From NCBI GenBank assembly GCA_024743195.1, contig JANSXE010000002.1, positions 372,001-436,000 of the forward strand: 64,000 nt of DNA, read 5' to 3'. Positions 26,122 through 34,933 of this stretch are shown here, one piece after another. Each line of letters starts with the position of its first letter. The first letter of the stretch is position 1. The stretch is from Alphaproteobacteria bacterium. GTDB lineage: Bacteria; Pseudomonadota; Alphaproteobacteria; UBA8366; Aestuariispiraceae. The position numbers and the translations under genes are program-made. The notes below the pieces were generated by a model. That model was not told the origin of the DNA. It saw only the letters and a program-made list of their open reading frames with translations, and ran no database searches.

Positions 26122-26583
26122 ATGGCGATGCGGCGATTGATCTATTTCTCCAATGCGGCCGAAGGGGTCGGGCCGCGCGACATCGAAGACATCCTGGCGG
26201 TCAGCAGGCGGCGCAACGCCGAGGCCGGCGTGACGGGGCTCCTGCTCTTCATGCACGGGGTCTTCGCGCAGGTGCTCGAAGGCGAAGCGCAGCGGGTGGA
26301 ATCGGTCTACCGGCGGATCGAAGCGGACGGCCGGCATGTCGAGCCGGAGATCCTGTCCGACCGAACGGTCGCGCAGCGCAGCTTCACGGATTGGTCGATG
26401 GCTTATCTGGAGACGACGGCGGACGATCTGGCGCGGGCCGCCGGGTTCGACCGCCTGTTCGAGGAACCGGAGTTCCTGCCCGTGCTCGAGGACCATCCGG
26501 AGAAGCTGGAGGACGGCATCGCACTGGCCCTGCAGCGCTATGCGGAGCGGCTCGAGCGCGAGGGCGCGCCGGCTAGCGGCTGA
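26122..26583 (+). CDS. BLUF-domain blue-light sensor
   Basis: The 153-residue protein is a complete single BLUF (blue-light using FAD) domain with a short helical C-terminal cap. The four residues of the flavin photocycle are present by alignment to AppA: Tyr8 (LIYFS), Asn32 (RRRNAEAGVTG), Gln50 (GVFAQVLEG) and Trp91 with Met93 (FTDWSMAYL). No output domain is fused, so it should act through a partner protein. The ATG at 26122 has AGGGG six bases upstream. It lies 203 bases after the cobalamin/haem sensor on the same strand. Its last 11 bases overlap the convergent cytochrome gene. Confidence 0.95.
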   Translation: MAMRRLIYFSNAAEGVGPRDIEDILAVSRRRNAEAGVTGLLLFMHGVFAQVLEGEAQRVESVYRRIEADGRHVEPEILSDRTVAQRSFTDWSMAYLETTADDLARAAGFDRLFEEPEFLPVLEDHPEKLEDGIALALQRYAERLEREGAPASG

Positions 26584-26944
26584 GCGTCTCGAGATAGGCG
26601 AGGAAAGCGTCGATCTCGCCGGGCTCCAGCCGCGTCTCGGGCATCTGGGGATGGCCGGTGACGATTCCCTCCGCCAAGGCTTCGGCCAGGTTGGCGAGCG
26701 GCCACAGATCCTGAAGCGTGCGGAAGGGCGGCGCGACCGCGACCGGACTCTCACCCGTCCGGCCGATCGCGTGACACTCGGCGCAGCGCGCCGCCGCCAG
26801 GGCTTCGCCCGCCATGGGGTCGGGCGGATCGCCGCCGGCCTGCGCAGCCGGCGCGAAATGCAGCGCGACTGCGACCACAGCGCCCGCGGTCCAGGCGTCC
26901 GCACGCCGAGACATCGCGGCCCTCCGCGCCCGGTTTCGCCGCAT
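26573..26944 (-). CDS. small c-type cytochrome, periplasmic
   Basis: The 123-residue protein has a signal peptide (basic start, hydrophobic core about residues 19-33, cleavage after APAAQA) and one haem site CAECH at residues 54-58. The distal ligand is probably Met101 (HPQMPE). It is a class I cytochrome c of the small soluble kind. The ATG at 26944 has AAGGAGG six bases upstream. Its 3' end overlaps the BLUF gene by 11 bases, and it is divergent from lutA. The electron-transfer partner is unknown; the lutABC genes next to it suggest but do not prove a link to lactate oxidation. Confidence 0.88.
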   Translation of the reverse strand: MRRNRARRAAMSRRADAWTAGAVVAVALHFAPAAQAGGDPPDPMAGEALAAARCAECHAIGRTGESPVAVAPPFRTLQDLWPLANLAEALAEGIVTGHPQMPETRLEPGEIDAFLAYLETLSR

Positions 26945-27114
26945 CGCCGTCCTCCTTCCCGTGTCGCTTCGAAGCCCGCGACCCTTTCGCATAGCGCGAT
27001 TCCGGGGCCGTCGCCAAGGCCGGCGGCGGTTGCCTTGCGGGGCGCGGCGGCCCATTGTTACGACGCGCGCAAGGGGCCGCGCGCCGCCTCTCGATCGAAG
27101 GACCCGTGAGCGAC

Positions 27115-27978
27115 ATGACAGACCCGTCCTCCAGCTTTTCCCACGCTGACGGCGCGCCCGACACATCCGATGCGGCGCCGACCGTCGGACTGTTCGTGAC
27201 CTGCCTGGTGGATCTGTTCCGGCCGCGCATCGGGTTCGCGGCGGTGAAGCTCCTGGAGGCTGCGGGGTGCCGGGTCGTGGCGCCGCGCGCGCAGACCTGC
27301 TGCGGCCAGCCGGCCTACAATTCCGGCGACAACGGCCACAGCCGCCGGATCGCCGCCCAGGTGATCGACGCCTTTGAGGGGGTCGACTATCTCGTCGCCC
27401 CCTCCGGCTCCTGCGCGGGCATGATCCGGGCCCATTATCCGGAGCTGTTCGAGGACGACCCGGCGATGCATCTGCGCGCGAGCGCGCTCGCCAGCCGCAG
27501 CTACGAGCTGGTCAGCTTCCTGACCGACGTGCGCGACATGCCGCTCGCCGCGATTGAGGCGCGTTTCGACGGCGCCGTCACCTATCACGACAGCTGCTCC
27601 GGCCTGCGCGAGTTGGAGATCAAGCAGCAGCCGCGCCGGCTGCTCTCGGCGGTGGAGGGCGTGCGGCTTTCCGAACTGCCTTCGGCGGAGATCTGCTGTG
27701 GGTTCGGCGGCGCCTTCTGCGTGAAGTATCCCGACGTCTCCAACAAGATGGTCGAGGAGAAGGCGGCCGACATCGTCGCGACCGGCGCGGACGCGCTTCT
27801 GGCGGGCGACCTCGGCTGTCTCATGAACATGGCGGGCAAGTTGAAGCGCCAAGGCGCGCCGACGCGGGTCTATCACGTCGCCGAAGTGCTGGCCGGCATG
27901 GCGGACGGCCCCGGAATTGGCGAGGCGGACATCGGCGAGGCGGAAGAAGACGCGGCGCCGGCGCCGGCCGACACCTGA
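27115..27978 (+). CDS. lutA: lactate utilisation protein LutA (CCG-domain oxidoreductase subunit)
   Basis: The 287-residue protein has two cysteine-rich CCG motifs, CCGQPAYNSGD and CCGFGGAFCVKYPDVS, the pattern that binds an iron-sulfur cluster or disulfide centre in LutA and HdrB-like proteins. Together with LutB and LutC it oxidises L-lactate to pyruvate. The start is uncertain: ATG 27115 or GTG 27106, which adds three residues; GAAGGA precedes both. Stop to lutB start is 29 bases. Acidic residues fill the last 25 positions. Confidence 0.9.
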   Translation: MTDPSSSFSHADGAPDTSDAAPTVGLFVTCLVDLFRPRIGFAAVKLLEAAGCRVVAPRAQTCCGQPAYNSGDNGHSRRIAAQVIDAFEGVDYLVAPSGSCAGMIRAHYPELFEDDPAMHLRASALASRSYELVSFLTDVRDMPLAAIEARFDGAVTYHDSCSGLRELEIKQQPRRLLSAVEGVRLSELPSAEICCGFGGAFCVKYPDVSNKMVEEKAADIVATGADALLAGDLGCLMNMAGKLKRQGAPTRVYHVAEVLAGMADGPGIGEADIGEAEEDAAPAPADT

Positions 27979-28007
27979 TTCTCGGTCCCCCAACGAAACG
28001 GACGGCG

Positions 28008-29429
28008 ATGCAAACCACGACGCCCCAGTTCAAGGAGAACGCCCGCACCGCGCTGGCGAACCCGCAGCTTCAGCAGGCGCTGACCAAGATGAAGGTCGGC
28101 TTCGTCGAACGCCGGGCGCAGGCGCGCGCCGCGCTGCCCGAGTTCGACGCGCTGCGCGATCAGGCGCGCGACATCAAGAACCACACGCTGGAGCATCTGG
28201 ACCTCTATCTGGAGCGCTTCGAGGAGAAGGTGACCGCGGCCGGCGGCCACGTCCATTGGGCGCGCAACGCCGAGGAGGCGCGCCGTCAGGTGATCGAGAT
28301 CTGCCGCGGCGTCGAGGCCAAGTCGGTCACCAAGGGCAAGAGCATGATCTCGGAGGAGATCGCGCTCAACGGCGCGCTGGAGGAGGCCGGCTTCGAGGTC
28401 GTCGAGACCGATCTCGGCGAATACATCATCCAGCTTCGCAAGGAGCATCCGAGCCATATCATCGCGCCGGCCATCCACGTGCTGAAGGAGCAGGTGGCCG
28501 AGGATTTCCGCGCCCATCACATCCAGTTCGACAAGGCCCGGCCGCTCACCGAGCCGCGCCAGCTCATCGCCGAGGCGCGCCAGGTGCTGCGCCAGAAGTA
28601 CCTCGACAGCGACGTCGGGATCACCGGCGCCAACTTCCTGATCGCCGAGACCGGAACCAGCGTGATCGTCACCAACGAGGGCAATGGCGACCTGACCCAG
28701 ACGCTGCCCAAGGTTCACGTGGTCATCGCCTCGCTGGAGAAGGTCGTGCCGACGCTGGACGACGCCTCGGCGATCCTGCGGGTGCTGGCGCGCTCCGCCA
28801 CGGGTCAGGAGTTCAGCGCCTACACCACCTTCTCCACCGGCCCGCGCCGGCCCGACGACCCGGACGGGCCGGAGCAGTACCATGTCATCCTGCTCGACAA
28901 CGGCCGCAGCGGCATGTTGGGGACGGAGTATCAGGACATGCTGCGCTGCATCCGCTGCGGCGCCTGCATGAACCACTGTCCGGTCTACGGCGCCGTCGGC
29001 GGCCACGCCTATGGCTGGGTCTATCCGGGCCCGATGGGCGCGGTGCTGACGCCAAGCTTCATCGGCGTCGACCAGGGTGGGCACCTGCCCAACGCGTCGA
29101 CCTTCTGCGGGCGCTGCGCGGAGGTCTGCCCGATGCGCATCCCGCTGCCGAAGATGATGCGCCACTATCGCGCCAAGGAATATGAGGAGGGGCTGGCCCC
29201 GCCGGCGATGCGCTTCGGGCTCGACCTGTGGGGCTTCGTCGCGACCAAACCGCGGCTCTATCGCCTGGCGACGCGGATCGCCATGGGCCTGTTGGGAAGG
29301 CTGGGGCGCAAGCGCGGGCGCTTCGCGCGCCTGCCGCTGGCCGAGGGCTGGACGCGCCATCGCGATTTCCCGGCGCCCGAGGGCTCGACCTTCCAGGACC
29401 AGTGGGACGCGATGGGGGGCGCGCGATGA
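28008..29429 (+). CDS. lutB: lactate utilisation iron-sulfur protein LutB
   Basis: The 473-residue protein has the LUD domain in its first 280 residues (VTKGKSMISEEI, TGANFLIAETGTSVIVTNEG). It then has two 4Fe-4S motifs: CIRCGACMNHCPVYGAVGG at about residue 314 and CGRCAEVCPMRIPLP at about 366. It is the electron-transfer subunit of the LutABC L-lactate oxidase. It is full length for the family and coupled to lutC by a four-base ATGA overlap. Confidence 0.94.
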   Translation: MQTTTPQFKENARTALANPQLQQALTKMKVGFVERRAQARAALPEFDALRDQARDIKNHTLEHLDLYLERFEEKVTAAGGHVHWARNAEEARRQVIEICRGVEAKSVTKGKSMISEEIALNGALEEAGFEVVETDLGEYIIQLRKEHPSHIIAPAIHVLKEQVAEDFRAHHIQFDKARPLTEPRQLIAEARQVLRQKYLDSDVGITGANFLIAETGTSVIVTNEGNGDLTQTLPKVHVVIASLEKVVPTLDDASAILRVLARSATGQEFSAYTTFSTGPRRPDDPDGPEQYHVILLDNGRSGMLGTEYQDMLRCIRCGACMNHCPVYGAVGGHAYGWVYPGPMGAVLTPSFIGVDQGGHLPNASTFCGRCAEVCPMRIPLPKMMRHYRAKEYEEGLAPPAMRFGLDLWGFVATKPRLYRLATRIAMGLLGRLGRKRGRFARLPLAEGWTRHRDFPAPEGSTFQDQWDAMGGAR

Positions 29430-30118
29430 GCGCCGCGCGCGATCAGATTCTGGGCCATATCCGTCGCTCGCTGGGACGCGGCGAGGGGGCGGAGGCCGCG
29501 GCCGCGCGCGAAGCGGTCGACGCCCGCCTGACGGAGCGCCCGCGCGGCCTGATCCCCGAACGCGCCCGGACGCCGGATCCGGACGCCCTGGTCGCGCTGT
29601 TCCAGGAGAAGGCGGCGCGCGTCGATTGCACGACCCAGGTGATCGCCTCGCTGGACGAGCTGCCGGACGCGGTCGCCGACTATCTGGCGCGCGAGAACCT
29701 GCCGGCCGAGCTGCGCATGGGCGCGCATCCGGACCTCACGGCCGCGCCCTGGGACAGCCGCCCGACGCTGAGCGTCTCCACGGGTCCGACCGACGGCTCC
29801 CACGCGGTCTCCGTCGCCGCGGCCTTCGCCGGCGCGGCGGAGACGGCGACGCTGGCCCTGCTGTCCGGACCGGACGCGCCGACGACGCTCAATTTCCTGC
29901 CCGAAAGCGAGATCGTGCTGTTGCGCAAGAGCCGGCTGGTCGGCCCCTATGAGGACGTCTGGCGCTTGTTGCGGGCGCGCAACGAGGAAGCCGGCGGCCT
30001 GCCCCGGACGGTCAATCTGATTACCGGCCCGTCCCGCACCGGGGACATCGAGCAGACGATCGAACTGGGCGCCCACGGGCCCCTTCGGCTGCACGTCGTC
30101 ATCCTGGACGACGTCTGA
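29426..30118 (+). CDS. lutC: lactate utilisation protein LutC (LUD domain)
   Basis: The 230-residue protein is a LUD-domain protein with the start MSAARDQILGHIRRSLGRG and the glycine-rich ending LITGPSRTGDIEQTIELGAHGP, typical of LutC/YkgG. It is the third subunit of the lactate oxidation system. The four-base overlap with lutB fixes the start. It ends the lutABC operon and is followed after 33 bases by smr. Confidence 0.93.
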   Translation: MSAARDQILGHIRRSLGRGEGAEAAAAREAVDARLTERPRGLIPERARTPDPDALVALFQEKAARVDCTTQVIASLDELPDAVADYLARENLPAELRMGAHPDLTAAPWDSRPTLSVSTGPTDGSHAVSVAAAFAGAAETATLALLSGPDAPTTLNFLPESEIVLLRKSRLVGPYEDVWRLLRARNEEAGGLPRTVNLITGPSRTGDIEQTIELGAHGPLRLHVVILDDV

Positions 30119-30151
30119 GCCGCCGTCGGACCCCGCTCGAGAGGCCCGGCC

Positions 30152-30760
30152 ATGGCGCGCGGCGGACCCCCCAAGAAGCAGGCGCCGCCGAAGAACCGCG
30201 CCGACCAGGACCGCGACCTCTGGGCCGCCGTCACCCGCAACGTGCGCCCGCTGGAGGACCGGCCGCGCGAGGCGCGGGGCCTGCGCCATGGGGAGTCGGA
30301 ACCCGCCGAAAGGACGTCGGAGGGCGACGCCGCGCGCCTCTCGCGGCGCCTGGCCCACGCCGCGGCGCAGGCCTCCGCCCCGCCCCCGCCCCCGCGGGAG
30401 CCGCCGCCGGCGCTGGCGCCCGGCTCGGCCCCCGGTCTCGACCGCCGCACGGCCGAGCGGCTGCGCCGCGGCAAGCTCGCCATCGACGGCCGGGTCGATC
30501 TGCATGGGATGAGCCGCGACGCCGCCCACCGCACGGTGATCGACCATCTCTCCAGCGCCCATCTGCTCGGCAAGCGCTGCGTCCTGGTGGTGACGGGCAA
30601 GGGGCGCGGCATCCTGAAGGAGAGCGTGCCGCATTGGCTGAACCTGCCGCCGCTGCGCGAGAAGATCCTGGCGATCGAGACGGCCCGGCCGGAGCATGGC
30701 GGCGAGGGCGCGCTCTACGTGCTGCTGAAGCGCCGCCGCGACCGGGACGGCGGCCCATGA
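30152..30760 (+). CDS. Smr-domain protein
   Basis: The 202-residue protein has an N-terminal low-complexity Pro/Arg region (about 100 residues) and a C-terminal Smr (small MutS-related) domain: VDLHGMSRDAAHRTVIDHL and VVTGKGRGILKESV, with the DLHG motif. Smr domains are nicking endonucleases or nucleic-acid binders. In related genomes smr follows mltA and precedes an XRE gene, as here apart from the island between. Its stop overlaps the XRE start (ATGA). Confidence 0.92.
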   Translation: MARGGPPKKQAPPKNRADQDRDLWAAVTRNVRPLEDRPREARGLRHGESEPAERTSEGDAARLSRRLAHAAAQASAPPPPPREPPPALAPGSAPGLDRRTAERLRRGKLAIDGRVDLHGMSRDAAHRTVIDHLSSAHLLGKRCVLVVTGKGRGILKESVPHWLNLPPLREKILAIETARPEHGGEGALYVLLKRRRDRDGGP

Positions 30761-31107
30761 CCCCGTTCGGCCGCAAGCTGCGCGCGATGCGCCGCGCGCG
30801 CGGCGCGACCTTGAGCCAGATGGCCGAGGCGCTCGGCGTCTCCGCCGCCTATCTCTCGGCGCTGGAGCACGGCCGCCGGCCGCGCCCGACGCCGGCGCGG
30901 CTCGACCAGATCTGCGCCTATTTCGGCGTCATCTGGGACGAGGCGGAGGCGCTGAAGGACCTCGCCCGCCTCTCCAACCCCCGCGTCGCGATCGACACCG
31001 CGGGCTTGAGCCCCGAGGCGACGGAACTCGCCAACCGCCTCGCCCAGCGCATCCGGCATCTGAGCCGGGAGGAGATCCGCGCGCTGCTGCGGCAGTTGGA
31101 GGGATAG
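30757..31107 (+). CDS. XRE-family transcriptional regulator
   Basis: The 116-residue protein has a helix-turn-helix at residues 6-40 (RKLRAMRRARGATLSQMAEALGVSAAYLSALEHG form), followed by an all-helical segment of unknown role. It resembles the small XRE protein commonly coupled to smr in alphaproteobacteria. The gene overlaps smr by four bases. No target site is evident by eye. Confidence 0.88.
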   Translation: MTPFGRKLRAMRRARGATLSQMAEALGVSAAYLSALEHGRRPRPTPARLDQICAYFGVIWDEAEALKDLARLSNPRVAIDTAGLSPEATELANRLAQRIRHLSREEIRALLRQLEG

Positions 31108-31359
31108 CCTCTGTCCCGCCGGGAGAGAGGGGGTGGGGGGCTGCGCCCCGACTTCTCCTGCCGCGACGTCGTTCCGGACGACCGTCAGGTCGATCCGGAA
31201 CCCAGGAGCCGCTTCGCACCGTCCGGCGCGCGCCGCTCTGGACCCCGGCTCGCCGCTGTCGGGCCGGCCGGGGTGACGGCGACGGTGAATCGGTCAATGT
31301 GGAACGGCAGTCGCTTCCCGTCCCAGTCGCCCGCGTCAAAACGCCGGCCGCCTTAACCC

Positions 31360-32670
31360 CTAAAGAATGAACTTCGAGAGGTCCGCGTCGGCGGCCAGCG
31401 CGCCGACCTGTTCCTGCACGTAGGCGGCGTCGATCTCGACCGTTTCGCCGGCGCGGTCGGAGGCGGTGAACGCGATCTCCTCCAACAGCTTCTCGATCAC
31501 CGTGTGCAGGCGCCGCGCGCCGATATTCTCCACCGACTGGTTGATCGCCGCGGCGAGGCGCGCGATCTCGTCGATCGCCTCCTCGCTGAAGGAGAGGGTG
31601 AGATCCTCCGTGCCCATCAGCGCGACCGATTGCTTGATCAGCGAATTCTCCGTCTCGCGCAGGATGCGGCCGAAATCCGCTTCGCTCAGCGCCTCCAGAT
31701 TGACCCGGATCGGAAGCCGGCCCTGCAGCTCGGGCAGCATGTCGGCGGGCTTCGCCAGGTGGAAGGCGCCGGATGCGATGAACAGGATGTGGTCGGTCTT
31801 CACCGCCCCGTGCTTGGTGGAGACGGTGGTGCCCTCGATCAGCGGCAGCAGGTCGCGCTGCACGCCCTCGCGGCTGACGTCGCCGCCGCCGGCGCGCTCG
31901 TGCCGGATGGTGATCTTGTCGATCTCGTCGATGAAGGCGATGCCGTTCTGCTCGACATTCTCGATCGCCTCCAGCTTTACGGCCTCCTGGTCGACCAGCT
32001 TGTCCGCCTCTTCGGCCAGCAGCACGTCGTAGCTGTCCTTGACGCTCAGCGTACGCTTCCGGGTCTTGCCGCCGAACGCCTTGCCGAACATCTCGCCCAG
32101 ATTGAGCATGCCCATCTGGGCGCCGGGCATGCCGGGGATCTCCATCGTCGGCAGGCCGCCGCCATGGTCTTGCACCTCGATCTCGATCTGCTTGTCGTCC
32201 AGCTCCCCCTCGCGCAGCTTCTTGCGGAAGGACTGGCGGGTCGCCTCGCCCGCCTGGCCGCCGACCAGCGCGTCGATCACGCGCTCCTCCGCCGCCACCT
32301 CCGCCTGCGGCTTGAGCGCCTTGCGCTGCTTGTCGGAGGCCATTTGGATCGCGACCTCGACCAGGTCGCGCACGATCTGCTCCACATCGCGGCCGACATA
32401 GCCGACCTCGGTGAACTTGGTCGCCTCGACCTTGATGAAGGGCGCTTCGGCCAGCTTGGCGAGCCGGCGCGCGATCTCCGTCTTGCCGCAGCCGGTCGGG
32501 CCGATCATCAGGATGTTCTTGGGCAGCACCTCTTCGCGCAGCGCCTCGTCGAGCTGCTGGCGCCGCCAGCGGTTGCGCAACGCGATCGCCACCGCGCGCT
32601 TGGCGTCGCGCTGGCCGATGATGAAGCGGTCGAGTTCGGAGACGATCTCGCGCGGGCTGAAAGCGGTCAT
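31360..32670 (-). CDS. hslU: ATP-dependent protease ATPase subunit HslU
   Basis: The 436-residue AAA+ unfoldase has the start [32 protein letters not shown], Walker [12 protein letters not shown] (about residues 57-67) and the pore-loop [16 protein letters not shown]. It feeds proteins into HslV. It follows hslV by 61 bases in one operon. It is full length and ends with the conserved [13 protein letters not shown], which docks on HslV. Confidence 0.96.
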   Translation of the reverse strand: MTAFSPREIVSELDRFIIGQRDAKRAVAIALRNRWRRQQLDEALREEVLPKNILMIGPTGCGKTEIARRLAKLAEAPFIKVEATKFTEVGYVGRDVEQIVRDLVEVAIQMASDKQRKALKPQAEVAAEERVIDALVGGQAGEATRQSFRKKLREGELDDKQIEIEVQDHGGGLPTMEIPGMPGAQMGMLNLGEMFGKAFGGKTRKRTLSVKDSYDVLLAEEADKLVDQEAVKLEAIENVEQNGIAFIDEIDKITIRHERAGGGDVSREGVQRDLLPLIEGTTVSTKHGAVKTDHILFIASGAFHLAKPADMLPELQGRLPIRVNLEALSEADFGRILRETENSLIKQSVALMGTEDLTLSFSEEAIDEIARLAAAINQSVENIGARRLHTVIEKLLEEIAFTASDRAGETVEIDAAYVQEQVGALAADADLSKFIL

Positions 32671-32731
32671 GCGGGGGCCCCGGCTTGTTTCGGACTCGCA
32701 AAGAAGGAAGCGGCGCGGCGCGCGGCGCGCG

Positions 32732-33289
32732 TCACAGGCTCTCGATTGCGATCTCGCGGTTGGTGTAGATGCAGATGTCGGCGGCGATCTCCATCGCGCG
32801 CCGGGCGACCGCCTCGGCGTCCAGATCCTCGCGGTCGGCGAGCGCGCGCGCGGCCGCCAGCGCGTAGGACCCGCCGGAGCCGATGCCGATCAGCCCGTCC
32901 TCCGGCTCGATCACGTCGCCGGTGCCGGAAAGGATCAGCGAGACCTCCGCGTCCGCGACCGCCATCATCGCCTCCAGCCGGCGCAGATAGCGGTCGGTGC
33001 GCCAATCCTTGGCCAGTTCGACGCAGGCGCGGGTGAGCTGGGTCGGATACTGCTCCAGCTTCGCCTCCAGCCGCTCGAACAGCGTGAAGGCGTCCGCCGT
33101 CGCGCCGGCGAAGCCGCCGATCACGCGGCCGTCGGCCAGCCGGCGCACCTTGCGCGCATTGGATTTGAAGACCGTGTGGCCGAGCGTCACCTGCCCGTCG
33201 CCGGCGACCACAACCCGGCCTCCCTTGCGGACCGCCAGGATCGTCGTGCCGTGCATCTCCGCGGGGCCGTTCATCGCTTTGTCCGTCAT
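32732..33289 (-). CDS. hslV: ATP-dependent protease proteolytic subunit HslV
   Basis: The 185-residue proteasome-like protease has the mature start [23 protein letters not shown], with Thr15 as the N-terminal nucleophile after removal of a 14-residue leader. It forms a dodecamer capped by HslU. The promoter-like pair at 33296-33324 would start RNA at or beside the first ATG, so the message may be leaderless; no Shine-Dalgarno precedes any of the three nearby in-frame ATGs. It is divergent from the protease gene. Confidence 0.95.
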   Translation of the reverse strand: MTDKAMNGPAEMHGTTILAVRKGGRVVVAGDGQVTLGHTVFKSNARKVRRLADGRVIGGFAGATADAFTLFERLEAKLEQYPTQLTRACVELAKDWRTDRYLRRLEAMMAVADAEVSLILSGTGDVIEPEDGLIGIGSGGSYALAAARALADREDLDAEAVARRAMEIAADICIYTNREIAIESL

Positions 33290-33295
33290 GCCGCC

Positions 33296-33324
33296 GATAT
33301 GGGCGAGCCGACGGCGCGGGTCAA
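33296..33324 (-). promoter_or_regulatory. possible promoter of hslVU
   Basis: On the minus strand TTGACC (33324-33319) and CATATC (33301-33296) are 17 bases apart. CCCATATC also resembles the sigma-32 -10 box, which would fit a heat-shock protease. The start of RNA would fall within a few bases of the hslV ATG. Confidence 0.35.
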
Positions 33325-33430
33325 TGCGAAACCCGACGCCTTGCCATGCGGCGCGCGTTCCGGTGGCGTCATGCGCGAGACCCCTTTAAGATGCATTCGC
33401 GTCGTAACGCATTCTTTCTTGGAGACCCGC

Positions 33431-34846
33431 ATGCGCCTTCACCCAATTCGGACGTTCGCGCCGTTGACCGCTGCGGCGCTCTTGCTCACCGCCTGCAACA
33501 CGACCGCGCCGATGGAGATCAACCGTCCCGACCCTGAAACGGTGGAGGCTGTCGTTGACCAGGAGCAAGCGGACGGCCTGACACAAGCGGCCCTGTTCGG
33601 CGAAAGCGAGTTCAAGCCGCTCGCCTTCACGGCGGCGATAAGCGGCGTCCGCCACGGAACAGTCGTTATGCATTTCCCTGCGAATGGGGTCGACGGCCTT
33701 GGCGGGACCCTGTGCAACTATCGCCATCAAGGCGAGTCCGTTTGGGAATGGCGCGCGACCGGAAAGCTGATCGGCAATTGGGACGGAGAAGTCGGCAAGA
33801 TGGTGCACAGCGCATTGACCCAGCGCGGTTTCGACATGGCCGGCGACCCGGATGCGATGTTCGAAGTGAGGGATGATCGCGCCCGCGCGGAGTATCTTCT
33901 TGGTGCGCGGCTCACGAAGATGGTCGGAAACGGCTGTGAGGAGCACCATTGGTGGGATGGGCGCCCCATGGGAAAGTACTCTGCAGAAGTTCAGATCGAG
34001 GTCGAATGGATCGTCTACGACCCGCTTCGCAAGGAGCCGGTTGAGGTTTTCACCTCAGAGGGATACGGCGTTCAGAAACGACCGAAGCAAACGGGCGTCG
34101 CCGACGCCTTCTTCGACGCCTGGGGGGGCGCCACAGAGAAGCTCGCGGTCAACCCGAACTTTGTGAAGCTGATGCTGGCCGACCAAGGCGGAACCTTCCG
34201 CTCGCAACCGCTTGACGACGAGCCGATACTTGTCGAGGCCTTGGAGCTTCGGGACCTGCCGATCCGCGAGTACATGCAGAAAATCCTCGATTCGACGGTG
34301 ACCATCCGGTCCGGCACGGGCATCGGCTCCGGTTTTCTGATCTCCCGCGACGGTTACATTCTCACCAATCAACATGTCACCGGTGACGCAGAGGTGGTCG
34401 CGGTCGTCTTCCGCAACGGGATCGAGGCTCGCGGCGAGGTCTTGCGGCGTCATACGCAGCGCGACGTGGCGCTTATCCGAGTTCCGCTGACGGGCGGCGA
34501 CCCCATTCCTCTCCAACTTTCCGAGCCGGAGATTACCGAGGACGTCTACGCCGTTGGGAATCCGTTAACGGAAGAACTTCGGTCCACCGTGACGCGCGGC
34601 GTCGTCAGCGCCAAGCGCCGATCGGAGAGAACCGGTCTGCGCCTGATCCAAGCGGACGTTGACATTCAGAGCGGGAACAGCGGCGGCCCGCTGCTGGACG
34701 CGCGCGGCAACGTTGCGGCGATTTCGGTTTCGGGGGTTAGCGCCGGCGCGGGCTCGATCGGCCTGAACTTCTTCATTCCGATTGCGAGCGCGCTTGAGTT
34801 CCTCAATATTCAAACCGTCGAGCGCCGGAACGCCGCCACCTTCTAA
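33431..34846 (+). CDS. lipoprotein with a trypsin-like (S1C) protease domain
   Basis: The 471-residue protein has a lipobox LLTAC with Cys22, so it is membrane-anchored. Residues about 30-285 form a domain I do not recognise, with Trp-rich segments (EEHHWWDG, ESVWEWR). Residues about 290-460 are a trypsin-like protease with the triad His315 (TNQHVTG), Asp345 (RDVALIRV) and Ser417 (GNSGGPLL). There is no PDZ domain, unlike DegP. GGAG lies six bases before the ATG. Codon use is less GC-biased than the neighbours, and the gene interrupts the usual hslV-hisB neighbourhood, which suggests transfer. Confidence 0.85.
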   Translation: MRLHPIRTFAPLTAAALLLTACNTTAPMEINRPDPETVEAVVDQEQADGLTQAALFGESEFKPLAFTAAISGVRHGTVVMHFPANGVDGLGGTLCNYRHQGESVWEWRATGKLIGNWDGEVGKMVHSALTQRGFDMAGDPDAMFEVRDDRARAEYLLGARLTKMVGNGCEEHHWWDGRPMGKYSAEVQIEVEWIVYDPLRKEPVEVFTSEGYGVQKRPKQTGVADAFFDAWGGATEKLAVNPNFVKLMLADQGGTFRSQPLDDEPILVEALELRDLPIREYMQKILDSTVTIRSGTGIGSGFLISRDGYILTNQHVTGDAEVVAVVFRNGIEARGEVLRRHTQRDVALIRVPLTGGDPIPLQLSEPEITEDVYAVGNPLTEELRSTVTRGVVSAKRRSERTGLRLIQADVDIQSGNSGGPLLDARGNVAAISVSGVSAGAGSIGLNFFIPIASALEFLNIQTVERRNAATF

Positions 34847-34933
34847 CGTCGCCGCCCGCCCCGCTGGCCAAGCGTCCGCCCGCCTGCTAGAACCCGCGCT
34901 TCGGGATAGCCTGAGAGCGGAAAGGGCGGGGCC

